A stretch of 34,929 nucleotides of DNA, taken from a virus. The first letter of the stretch is position 1. Each line of letters begins with the position of its first letter. The notes below the pieces were generated by a model, which was not told the origin of the DNA, searched no databases, and saw nothing but the letters and a program-made list of their open reading frames with translations. Positions 24,039-29,374 of the stretch are shown here, in pieces. Where the stretch lies: positions 1 to 34,929 of the IMG/VR virus record IMGVR_UViG_3300006802_000051, one strand, 5' to 3'. A program made the translations under genes and the position numbers.

Positions 24039-24148
24039 ATAGGGGCGTTTAATTAATGCGTGTGAATCATAATAAACGCTCCTGTCTCTTTTAATTAATC
24101 GTATAGCCCCCTTAGTTCCTTTCTTTTGTCTAGGGGGTTATTTTTTTC
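24039..24148 (+). ncRNA. Predicted structured small RNA 1 (about 110 nt)
   Basis: The unit has a promoter, a strong 5' stem and an intrinsic terminator, and no open reading frame of note. AGGGGCGUUU (24041-24050) pairs with AAACGCUCCU (24074-24083), ten base pairs with one G-U. The loop contains AAUUAAU, and UUAAUUAA recurs near 24092, so a loop-to-tail pairing is possible. The terminator loop shows UUAGUUCCUUU, an anti-Shine-Dalgarno sequence that would pair partly with the ribosome site of the secreted protein at 28281 (AAAGGAAACUAA). I do not recognise a known RNA family. Its host or phage target is unknown. Confidence 0.6.
24104..24147 (+). terminator. Intrinsic terminator of small RNA 1
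   Basis: UAGCCCCCU (24104-24112) pairs with AGGGGGUUA (24132-24140), nine base pairs with one G-U, and seven Us follow immediately (24141-24147). It works only for rightward transcription. No rightward protein gene precedes it, which is the reason to propose an RNA gene. Confidence 0.8.
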
Positions 24149-24153
24149 ATTAC

Positions 24154-24181
24154 TTTACAAAATTAAAATCTGTGCTATAAT
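24154..24181 (+). promoter_or_regulatory. Promoter of small RNA 2
   Basis: TTTACA (24154-24159), 16 bases, perfect TATAAT (24176-24181) preceded by TGC, an extended -10. The predicted start is A24188. It begins six bases after the terminator of RNA 1, so the two RNA genes are in tandem. Confidence 0.65.
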
Positions 24182-24187
24182 AAACAC

Positions 24188-24260
24188 AATGCAGCCAATA
24201 ACATTTTATTTCCTGTTGCCGAACATCATGAAATTCAGTATTGTAAATATTGGCTGCTTC
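24188..24260 (+). ncRNA. Predicted antisense small RNA 2 complementary to three phage mRNA leaders
   Basis: GCAGCCAAUA (24191-24200) and UAUUGGCUGC (24248-24257) form a perfect 10-bp closing stem around a 47-base loop. The loop carries ACAUUUUAUUUCCU followed directly by GUUGCCGA. These two parts are complementary to AGGAAAU (plus the start codon region) and UCGGCAAC in the leaders before 22173, 26259 and 26696, with seven mRNA bases looped out each time. Before 26696 the first part gives 14 continuous pairs with one G-U, covering both ribosome site and AUG. The RNA would block translation of the three operons. The 3' end is uncertain, since only UUCGUU follows the stem. Confidence 0.55.
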
Positions 24261-24261
24261 G

Positions 24262-24471
24262 TTAACTACCACTCCAATCGATACTACCATCAATTTTATT
24301 TATAATCTCCTCAAGCTCGACATATTCAGGAGTTAATCGTAACCCCCGCTGTAACATCTCATCAAGTAAATCATGCGATAATTTATGATTGCGTTCATTA
24401 ATGAATGCAGTATTCATATTATACTCAATGCACTTTCTAGCTCGATTAAGTATGTCTTCTGTGTTATCCAT
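24262..24471 (-). CDS. Small acidic helical protein (69 aa)
   Basis: The protein begins MDNTEDILNRARKCIEYNMN and has a second helical part around LTPEYVELEEIINKID. ATG 24471 lies two bases after the preceding stop with GAGGATTA upstream. It is the last gene of the recombination operon, and its stop lies just beyond the small RNA 2 stem. Function unknown. Confidence 0.5.
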   Translation of the reverse strand: MDNTEDILNRARKCIEYNMNTAFINERNHKLSHDLLDEMLQRGLRLTPEYVELEEIINKIDGSIDWSGS

Positions 24472-24472
24472 A

Positions 24473-24619
24473 TTAATCCTCTAATTCCTCCAACTCTCTT
24501 TTAGCATATTTTAGTTCAGACTCAAAATATGACATTTCAGCAGCATATATATCATCATTAGATGATATAATATCAGTTAATACACTAATTCTAATCCGCA
24601 ATTCATCTATTGTATCCAT
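24473..24619 (-). CDS. Small acidic coiled-coil protein (48 aa)
   Basis: ATG overlaps the upstream TAA (TAATG) after AAAGGGGGAG. The protein is helical and acidic (MDTIDELRIRISVLTDIISS, ending YAKRELEELED). The position in a tight operon and the strong ribosome site support a real gene. Function unknown. Confidence 0.55.
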   Translation of the reverse strand: MDTIDELRIRISVLTDIISSNDDIYAAEMSYFESELKYAKRELEELED

Positions 24620-25266
24620 TACTCCCCCTTATTAAATGGATTATCATCAACTATAAACGCTGGCTGCTCAGAGTTCGAGTCCTGTTCGGGTTGTGCTTCT
24701 GCTAGTTGCGTATGTAACGTTAAAGCTTGTGTTAGCTCATAATGTAAATCGCTATTTGTATCTAACTTACCTAGCAACGAACTAGCAGCATTAATAATCT
24801 TATCGTTCACATTATCACCATGTAATACATTGATAGCTTTTTTTACTCGCTCTTCAATTGGTATTTCTTGTTTAATTTGCAGAGGCTCAATTGTAATACG
24901 TTCTTTTTTGTTGCGTGATATTGTAATACTTAACACTTCACGCTTTACAATGTCGGATAATGATTTAATCCTAATCCCACCAACAGCTTCACCTGCCCAT
25001 CGTACATTAGCATCACGATACAACTCAACATAACGCCCAATATACAACAACTCGTCATCACCCCATAATGCAGCAAGAACACGCCCCATTGATTTACAAG
25101 GCTTCCATGGTCTACCCTGTCCACCCTCATAATCAATAATAATTGGCTGGTCTGAATTTAGGTTGATTTTTACACCAGTAATTTTAATTATCTTTGTAAT
25201 ATTACCAATTAAATCATCAGCGTTTAACTGGTCACTTTTTGGCTTTAATGCTTCTCTTATACTCAT
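24619..25266 (-). CDS. Recombination-operon partner of YqaJ exonuclease (215 aa)
   Basis: The central text GRPWKPCKSMGRVLAALWGD, then YIGRYVELYRDANVRWAGEA and VGGIRIKSLSDI, is a pattern I know from proteins encoded beside YqaJ-type exonucleases in many phages. Such a partner would be expected to bind or anneal single-stranded DNA, but no biochemical role is established to my knowledge. It is not an obvious RecT or Erf. AAAGGAG precedes the ATG, and only two bases separate the gene from the exonuclease gene. Confidence 0.55.
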   Translation of the reverse strand: MSIREALKPKSDQLNADDLIGNITKIIKITGVKINLNSDQPIIIDYEGGQGRPWKPCKSMGRVLAALWGDDELLYIGRYVELYRDANVRWAGEAVGGIRIKSLSDIVKREVLSITISRNKKERITIEPLQIKQEIPIEERVKKAINVLHGDNVNDKIINAASSLLGKLDTNSDLHYELTQALTLHTQLAEAQPEQDSNSEQPAFIVDDNPFNKGE

Positions 25267-25267
25267 T

Positions 25268-25921
25268 TTATATCTCCTTTGGTAATTCTGTTTCTATGCC
25301 GTCAATATCGTTATGTTGCTTAATTATATCTTGCACCATACTTTCAAATTCACGTCCTGCATTAACAATAATATCAATCATTTCATCATCACGTCCAATA
25401 CGTATAGGCTTCATCTTCAACCCCTCGTGATAACTGATAAAATCCATATACTCTAAATCACCAGCCATCATAACGCCCTGCATTTGTAATATATGTTCTG
25501 TATCAATATCATTATGCAATATATTAGTTAAATGATGATGACTACGTGGGGATTTAATTTCAATCCCGCCTTTTTTATCAGTAGTTAATCCATCAGGTGA
25601 CGCTCCAAATGGAAATCCAAAACTATCATTTTCAATAAAACCAACATGATATAAGTGTTGGTAATTATTATTATATAAAAAAGCTGCCTCAGCCTCTAAA
25701 GCATTGCCACGTTCCATATCATCACTAATATAGACTGGTTCTACAATACCCTTAATCCGTTCAGCAGCAATAATTAACGCTTGTGTTTTTGCTCCTGCAC
25801 CTAATTTAAGGGTTTTGGGGGTTAATATATCCCCCAATCTCGAAGCGGTTAATTTACCACATCTTACTTTTAACCAATCATCAGAGCCTTGCTCCATATT
25901 CTCATAGATTCTTTTAGCCAT
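25268..25921 (-). CDS. YqaJ-family exonuclease (217 aa)
   Basis: All parts of the lambda-exonuclease-like fold are present: QGSDDWLKVRCGKLTASRLG (residues 11-30), RGNALEAEA with E76, GASPDG with D110, and IEIKSP with E121 and K123 as the metal site. It digests one strand of double-stranded DNA ends to give 3' single strands for annealing recombination or concatemer formation. The start is coupled to the upstream acidic gene by TAATG after GGGAGGA. It is expressed from the leftward promoter at 26294-26322. Confidence 0.85.
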   Translation of the reverse strand: MAKRIYENMEQGSDDWLKVRCGKLTASRLGDILTPKTLKLGAGAKTQALIIAAERIKGIVEPVYISDDMERGNALEAEAAFLYNNNYQHLYHVGFIENDSFGFPFGASPDGLTTDKKGGIEIKSPRSHHHLTNILHNDIDTEHILQMQGVMMAGDLEYMDFISYHEGLKMKPIRIGRDDEMIDIIVNAGREFESMVQDIIKQHNDIDGIETELPKEI

Positions 25922-26259
25922 TACATATCCTCCCTAGATTCTCTAATTTGCATATCGATATATTCATCATACGCAACCTTTTCATTATATCCGCATTCTT
26001 CCATAAGCTCGTCAATATAAAGATTAACATCATTATCATTATGCGATTCTATCTCGTCATATTCCTCATTGAACATCAACTGAAAATTAAAATCATTTAA
26101 ATGCACGGATTTAATATCATGATAGCTAAAGTCGTTAGCCTGTAGCCACTCCCCTAAATCCTCAAGGCTAGCAAAAGCATTATATTTATATTGCCTTACT
26201 ACTCCTAATTCTTTTTGATTAATTGACTTAACAATATATAGAGTTAATTCGTCTGACAT
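25921..26259 (-). CDS. Highly acidic first gene of the recombination operon (112 aa)
   Basis: ATG 26259 is the start because AAGGAAAU lies just before it and the predicted transcript begins about 28 bases upstream, inside any longer frame. By my count the protein has 27 Asp/Glu and 8 Lys/Arg, and acidic residues cluster from residue 75 on (for example NEEYDEIESHNDNDVNLY). First-expressed acidic phage proteins are sometimes DNA mimics that block host nucleases, or exonuclease inhibitors. Here that is speculation. Its mRNA leader carries module b, complementary to small RNA 2. Confidence 0.6.
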   Translation of the reverse strand: MSDELTLYIVKSINQKELGVVRQYKYNAFASLEDLGEWLQANDFSYHDIKSVHLNDFNFQLMFNEEYDEIESHNDNDVNLYIDELMEECGYNEKVAYDEYIDMQIRESREDM

Positions 26260-26263
26260 TTTT

Positions 26264-26285
26264 ATTTCCTTATTTAAGTTGCCGA
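26264..26285 (-). promoter_or_regulatory. mRNA leader module b (UCGGCAAC-N7-AGGAAAU)
   Basis: UCGGCAAC (26285-26278), UUAAAUA, AGGAAAU (26270-26264), then AAAAAUG. Small RNA 2 can pair with UCGGCAAC and with AGGAAAUAAAA (11 continuous pairs). The module starts at the predicted 5' end of the recombination operon transcript. Confidence 0.65.
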
Positions 26286-26293
26286 TAAAAATA

Positions 26294-26322
26294 ATTGTAT
26301 CATAATACGTACAGCACCGCAA
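26294..26322 (-). promoter_or_regulatory. Leftward promoter of the recombination operon
   Basis: Leftward TTGCGG (26322-26317), 17 bases, TACAAT (26299-26294). The start is predicted near 26287. The -35 box uses one arm of the palindrome at 26319-26335. Confidence 0.55.
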
Positions 26323-26335
26323 CATAAAATGTTGC
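26319..26335. promoter_or_regulatory. 17-bp operator palindrome shared by divergent promoters
   Basis: GCAACATAAAATGTTGC has perfect 7-bp arms and a 3-bp centre. The left arm overlaps the -35 box of the leftward recombination promoter and the right arm overlaps the -35 box of the rightward promoter. A dimeric HTH protein bound here would silence both. The product of the adjacent HTH gene (26392) is the best candidate. Confidence 0.6.
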
Positions 26336-26360
26336 ACTTTATGCAAAAATATATTACAAT
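26332..26360 (+). promoter_or_regulatory. Rightward promoter of the HTH regulator operon
   Basis: TTGCAC (26332-26337), 17 bases, TACAAT (26355-26360); predicted start near 26367, 25 bases before the HTH gene. Its spacing and -10 box mirror those of the divergent leftward promoter. Confidence 0.6.
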
Positions 26361-26391
26361 ATAAGAAATAACATTAATATAGGTTTTAAGT

Positions 26392-26652
26392 ATGTGGTTA
26401 ATAAATGAATTGCCCGAAGATGCAATCAAACGATTAAAGGATATTGTAGAATTACACAAAATATCAATTACAGAACTATCTAATAATATAGGTTATACAA
26501 GGGTTCACGTTAGCGGTGTGTTAAATCAAACACGTTATTCTGATAAAGTGGTGTACAAGATTATGAATTACTTGCAACTATCACCTGATTGTATAACTAG
26601 TGAAAAAAAATATCAAAATTATAAAGAAAAGGTATTGACAAGTGAAACATAG
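26392..26652 (+). CDS. Small HTH regulator at the divergent switch (86 aa)
   Basis: Residues 10-62 fit an HTH_XRE or Cro-like domain: EDAIKRLKDIVELHKISITE, LSNNIGYTRVHVSGVLNQT. Residues after about 68 form a charged tail. The gene lies directly downstream of the 17-bp palindrome that overlaps both divergent -35 boxes. I infer that its product represses its own operon and the recombination operon. AGG lies about eight bases before ATG, a weak ribosome site. The next promoter (26635-26663) starts inside its 3' end. Confidence 0.65.
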   Translation: MWLINELPEDAIKRLKDIVELHKISITELSNNIGYTRVHVSGVLNQTRYSDKVVYKIMNYLQLSPDCITSEKKYQNYKEKVLTSET

Positions 26653-26663
26653 AATGTTACAGT
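26635..26663 (+). promoter_or_regulatory. Rightward promoter inside the 3' end of the HTH gene
   Basis: Consensus TTGACA (26635-26640), 17 bases, TACAGT (26658-26663). The start is predicted at about 26670, so the mRNA begins with leader module c and skips the HTH gene. It drives the rest of the rightward block. Confidence 0.65.
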
Positions 26664-26670
26664 TAACTTA

Positions 26671-26692
26671 TCGGCAACAAAACAAAGGAAAT
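26671..26692 (+). promoter_or_regulatory. mRNA leader module c (UCGGCAAC-N7-AGGAAAU)
   Basis: UCGGCAAC (26671-26678), AAAACAA, AGGAAAU (26686-26692), then GAAAUGU with the AUG of the next gene. This copy has the best match to small RNA 2: AGGAAAUGAAAUGU pairs over 14 bases with one G-U, plus eight pairs with UCGGCAAC. Confidence 0.65.
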
Positions 26693-26695
26693 GAA

Positions 26696-26839
26696 ATGTA
26701 TATATTAATCAAACAAGATGGCACAACTTCCGAACCAATGGAGTTATTCGCTGCTATCAAACTTAAAACCCCAAACGAACGCATACAGAATGCAATGTCT
26801 GGTGATGAGGTAAAAAAACTTTATGAGGGCATGAAGTAA
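26696..26839 (+). CDS. Small protein, first gene after module c (47 aa)
   Basis: ATG 26696 is the start because AAAGGAA lies seven bases upstream; a longer in-frame ATG at 26642 would lie before the predicted transcript start. The protein, MYILIKQDGTTSEPMELFAA onward, has a short strand pair and two helices. Function unknown. It is coupled to the next gene by TAATG. Confidence 0.55.
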   Translation: MYILIKQDGTTSEPMELFAAIKLKTPNERIQNAMSGDEVKKLYEGMK

Positions 26840-27378
26840 TGACTAATATAAAGCGTCTTTTAAATTATCGCACTAAAATAAATAATTTCTATAAATCTAA
26901 GTATAGGGCTATTTTTGAGCTGCAAGCCACAGAATATAAGGAAGAATTAGAGCGTAAATATAAAGAGAAAGAAGAGTATCTTTTAACGACTGAGCAAAAA
27001 TTACAGTCACAGTTACAAGAATTTAATGACATCTATAAGTTTTACACTTCAAAATCAGGCTATAAAAGTATTGATTGGGACGTAAATAATTATTGCTGCC
27101 ATCTTAATAATGGCGATTTTAGATGGTGTATGGAAGCAATGTATGTATTAGATAAAGATTTATTCGTAAAAAACACATTACAATCTATTGATGATGTGGT
27201 GGATAGATTAAAGGGTCAATTAGAAACTAAGGAAAGTATAATACAAGGATTGAGGGAAGATATAGAAAGTATAGAACATAAGAAACAACAAAAAATTGAT
27301 AAACTACAAACCAAACTTGACCATGCCGAACAAGCATTAAAAGATAAGCATCTATATAGTGTGATAGTCAAAGAATAA
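26839..27378 (+). CDS. Coiled-coil protein (179 aa)
   Basis: Two coiled-coil regions are visible, residues 25-65 (YKEELERKYKEKEEYLLTTE) and 120-172 (VVDRLKGQLETKESIIQGLR, QQKIDKLQTKLDHAEQAL). They flank a central block with Trp and Cys residues (DWDVNNYCCHLNNGDFRWCM). No enzyme motif is recognised. It may be a scaffold or inhibitor acting early in infection. Confidence 0.5.
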   Translation: MTNIKRLLNYRTKINNFYKSKYRAIFELQATEYKEELERKYKEKEEYLLTTEQKLQSQLQEFNDIYKFYTSKSGYKSIDWDVNNYCCHLNNGDFRWCMEAMYVLDKDLFVKNTLQSIDDVVDRLKGQLETKESIIQGLREDIESIEHKKQQKIDKLQTKLDHAEQALKDKHLYSVIVKE

Positions 27379-27392
27379 TAAAGGATACAGAA

Positions 27393-27566
27393 ATGAACAA
27401 TAGTATAATAATAGCATTTACATTTCTAATAATAGCATTTTTTGGATTAGGACTTTCTATAGGTAGTAAAGAAATCAATATTACTATAGAAAAACACTGC
27501 GAAAAGATAGCGGAGAATATGCCCTATGAATCAATTGAAGAATGTGTAATGGAGTTAACGAGATGA
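27393..27566 (+). CDS. Small N-terminally anchored membrane protein (57 aa)
   Basis: ATG 27393 follows AAAGGATACAG. Residues 5-23 are one hydrophobic helix (IIIAFTFLIIAFFGLGLSIG) and the remainder is an acidic tail with two cysteines (HCEKIAENMPYESIEECVME). The orientation is probably with the tail outside the cytoplasm. The stop overlaps the next ATG (ATGA). Function unknown. Confidence 0.55.
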   Translation: MNNSIIIAFTFLIIAFFGLGLSIGSKEINITIEKHCEKIAENMPYESIEECVMELTR

Positions 27567-27736
27567 TAAAAAGAATAATTACTATATTAATATCGTTTAT
27601 CGTACTTTATCTGTGCTTTGCGTTCGTTAGTTGGGATTTAATGTGGGTGACTGGTGAGTACGATAGAATATCTTTTGCTAGGGTTATGTATTGTGCAGCT
27701 TCACTAGGTTTTGGTTTAATTTGTAGTATGGAGTAA
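27563..27736 (+). CDS. Small protein with two membrane segments (57 aa)
   Basis: ATG 27563 overlaps the upstream TGA. Hydrophobic segments lie at residues 5-23 (IITILISFIVLYLCFAFVS) and 40-55 (ARVMYCAASLGFGLICSM). It is encoded between a membrane protein and a soluble protein in the rightward operon. Function unknown; a holin or superinfection-exclusion role cannot be distinguished. Confidence 0.55.
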   Translation: MIKRIITILISFIVLYLCFAFVSWDLMWVTGEYDRISFARVMYCAASLGFGLICSME

Positions 27737-27740
27737 TAAA

Positions 27741-27896
27741 ATGAACTACAAAAAATATGAAGATTATTTACAAGCAAAAATTAACTGGTGTCAATCTATG
27801 TATGAATTATCTGGCGATGAAATACATCTTAAAATAAAACATACAATAGAAGATGATTTAAAGTTTTATAAAATATATGAGGGAAACAATGACTAA
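27741..27896 (+). CDS. Small hydrophilic protein (51 aa)
   Basis: ATG 27741 follows GGAGTAATAAA. The sequence starts [20 protein letters not shown] and is helical and charged throughout. It overlaps the GapR start by 8 bases, so the two are co-translated. Function unknown. Confidence 0.5.
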   Translation: MNYKKYEDYLQAKINWCQSMYELSGDEIHLKIKHTIEDDLKFYKIYEGNND

Positions 27897-28143
27897 TTTC
27901 GGTGGATTTGCAGGCGAACACTTAAAGCAGTTCGTAGAACGTATAGAGCGTTTAGAAGAAGAAAAAGCGGGTATAGCTGAGGATATTAAGGAAGTATATG
28001 CAGAAGCCAAATCTAATGGATTTGATGTTAAGATATTACGTGAGGTTATTAAAAAGCGTAAATTAGATGCAGCAGATAGACAGGAGCAAGAAACAATACT
28101 TGATTTGTATATGCAGGCGTTGGGAATGTTGCCAAGCGATTAA
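27889..28143 (+). CDS. gapR: GapR-like DNA-binding protein (DUF2312 family, 84 aa)
   Basis: Almost the whole chain matches the GapR/DUF2312 pattern: [57 protein letters not shown] and a final [11 protein letters not shown]. GapR in Caulobacter is a tetrameric clamp on overtwisted, A/T-rich DNA that helps topoisomerases ahead of replication and transcription forks. A phage copy could support phage DNA replication, compete with the host protein or organise the A/T-rich genome. ATG 27889 follows GAGGGAAAC. The family is almost confined to Alphaproteobacteria, giving the best host clue. Confidence 0.85.
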   Translation: MTNFGGFAGEHLKQFVERIERLEEEKAGIAEDIKEVYAEAKSNGFDVKILREVIKKRKLDAADRQEQETILDLYMQALGMLPSD

Positions 28144-28182
28144 AGAATAGTCCTAAGCATGACTGAAACTGCTTATTTCTAT

Positions 28183-28257
28183 GAGGGCATAGCTTAGTGG
28201 CTAAAGCGTCGGTCTCCAAAACCGAAGACCTGAGTTCGATTCTCAGTGCCTTTGCCA
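28183..28257 (+). tRNA. tRNA-Trp (anticodon CCA), CCA end encoded
   Basis: A complete 75-nt cloverleaf can be drawn. The acceptor is GAGGGCA/TGCCTTT, the D stem GCTT/AAGC, the anticodon stem TCGGT/ACCGA with loop CTCCAAA, and the T stem CTGAG/CTCAG with loop TTCGATT. It has discriminator G and encoded CCA. Anticodon CCA reads UGG (Trp), and G73 fits tRNA-Trp. The acceptor stem holds two G-U pairs, at 1-72 and 3-70. It lies between gapR and the secreted-protein gene and is likely processed from their transcript. No integrase is present, so it is not an obvious attachment site. Confidence 0.9.
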
Positions 28258-28280
28258 ACTTAAACAAAAAGGAAACTAAA

Positions 28281-29084
28281 ATGAAAAAACTATTAACAAC
28301 TACAATACTAGTGTCAATGATGGCAACTGGTGCTAATGCAGGAAGTAACCATCATAATAATTATGATAATTCTGTAACTGATAACAGCACAACAAACAAT
28401 CCGCATGCTTCTGCTTATGGCGGTGATGGTGGTAACGCTAAAAGTAACTCCAAGGCTAACAGTAATGCTACTGGTTTAGGTCTAGGAATTGCAGGAGTTA
28501 ATAAATCTGGTAATTCTAAGAATACTAATACTTTAAAGAATAATCAGAAACTACTTAATACTATTAAATCAAGTAATACCCAAAAACAAGGGCAAGCTCA
28601 AGGTTTAATAAATAGTAATAAAGCTGTTAACGGAGGCAATAAGAGCCGTAACGATAACATTAATGGAGCGTTAAACGAGGGTAATAACTCAGACTTAAAG
28701 AGTGATGTAAATACTGATGTTAATATTGTTAACAAGCAAAGTAAGATTCCAGTTAATCCAGCGTATGCACCATCTTTAACTGCTACAAGTGTTTGCTTAG
28801 GTTCGATTAGTGTAGGTGTTCAAGGTGCGAGTTTTGGTGTGAGTGCTGGGAAAACTACACTTGATGAGGGTTGTGATTTACAGCGTTTAGTTAAGTTGTC
28901 TACAGAGCAGTATGGTATTGAGGTTGGTAATACTATATTATGTCAGAATGACGATAGAGTAAGAAAAGCTTTAATTACTGCAACTGGTTATGACTGTAAA
29001 CCTGAAATCAAGCAAGAAGTAACTTATAATTCTAGAAATACTTGCGAGTATCCAACTAGTACTGGTTGTGGTCGCAGAAGATAA
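28281..29084 (+). CDS. Secreted Asn/Ser-rich protein (267 aa)
   Basis: ATG 28281 follows AAAAAGGAAAC; frames extending upstream would run through the tRNA. A typical signal peptide is present, MKKLLTTTILVSMMATGANA, with cleavage after residue 20. Residues 25-175 are low-complexity Asn, Ser, Lys and Gly. The C-terminal domain contains ATSVCLGSISVGVQGASFGV and four further cysteines, a pattern seen in other phage-encoded exported proteins of unknown role. It would be periplasmic or on the outer surface during infection, perhaps changing adsorption or envelope properties. It is followed by a hairpin. Confidence 0.65.
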   Translation: MKKLLTTTILVSMMATGANAGSNHHNNYDNSVTDNSTTNNPHASAYGGDGGNAKSNSKANSNATGLGLGIAGVNKSGNSKNTNTLKNNQKLLNTIKSSNTQKQGQAQGLINSNKAVNGGNKSRNDNINGALNEGNNSDLKSDVNTDVNIVNKQSKIPVNPAYAPSLTATSVCLGSISVGVQGASFGVSAGKTTLDEGCDLQRLVKLSTEQYGIEVGNTILCQNDDRVRKALITATGYDCKPEIKQEVTYNSRNTCEYPTSTGCGRRR

Positions 29085-29090
29085 CAACAA

Positions 29091-29110
29091 AGGGCTGTTT
29101 CGGCAGCCCT
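29091..29110 (+). terminator. Hairpin after the secreted-protein gene
   Basis: AGGGCUG pairs with CAGCCCU around a six-base loop UUUCGG, seven bases after the stop codon. No U-tract follows (GAAATGAGGGG), so termination is doubtful. It may protect the 3' end of the mRNA or partly reduce read-through into the small genes after it. Confidence 0.5.
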
Positions 29111-29154
29111 GAAATGAGGGGAATAAAATAATATGAATATAAAGAGAGGTTGTA

Positions 29155-29310
29155 TTGATTAGAATTATACTAATTCAACTCTATATTTATCTGATGGCAT
29201 TTGTTTTTGTTTTCTTTGTGTTGGTGGAGTTACAAGGTTTTGGAGTTATTGTTAGTTATTCCATGGGTATTATACTTGTCAAATATTTAGTTGAAAAAAA
29301 TTACTTATAG
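29155..29310 (+). CDS. Small membrane protein with TTG start (51 aa)
   Basis: TTG 29155 has AGAGAGG six bases upstream; the only in-frame ATG (29194) lacks a ribosome site. The chain is mostly hydrophobic, with segments IRIILIQLYIYLMAFVFVFF and GFGVIVSYSMGIILVKYL, then a charged end. A tiny nine-codon frame (ATG 29133) ends two bases into this start, which may allow coupling. Function unknown. Confidence 0.45.
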   Translation: MIRIILIQLYIYLMAFVFVFFVLVELQGFGVIVSYSMGIILVKYLVEKNYL

Positions 29311-29374
29311 ATATGAAGTTTATAGACTTATTGTGTAGGGCATTAAACAATATGATAAATTAAAGGAGAAAAAA

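Noticed and set aside
24179-24208. Nine-codon leftward frame after AGGAAATAAA inside the small RNA 2 region
   Set aside because: Very short, with no leftward promoter; the ribosome-site likeness is explained as the antisense image of the leader module. A decayed leader copy remains an alternative.
24191-24257. Leftward terminator of the recombination operon formed by the 10-bp stem
   Set aside because: The loop is 47 bases and no U-tract follows on the leftward strand; a small-RNA closing stem explains it better.
28183-28257. Recoding of UGA as Trp suggested by the phage tRNA-Trp
   Set aside because: The anticodon is CCA, not UCA, and several genes stop at UGA with a correctly coupled next start (for example 12494, 27564, 29540, 33390).
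28183-28257. tRNA as phage attachment site
   Set aside because: The tRNA is complete, no integrase is encoded and no repeated tRNA end is seen elsewhere.
28197-28280. N-terminal extension of the secreted protein through the tRNA
   Set aside because: The tRNA folds completely and a good ribosome site plus signal peptide mark ATG 28281 as the start.
29313-29363. Sixteen-codon frame at 29313
   Set aside because: No ribosome site and too short to support.
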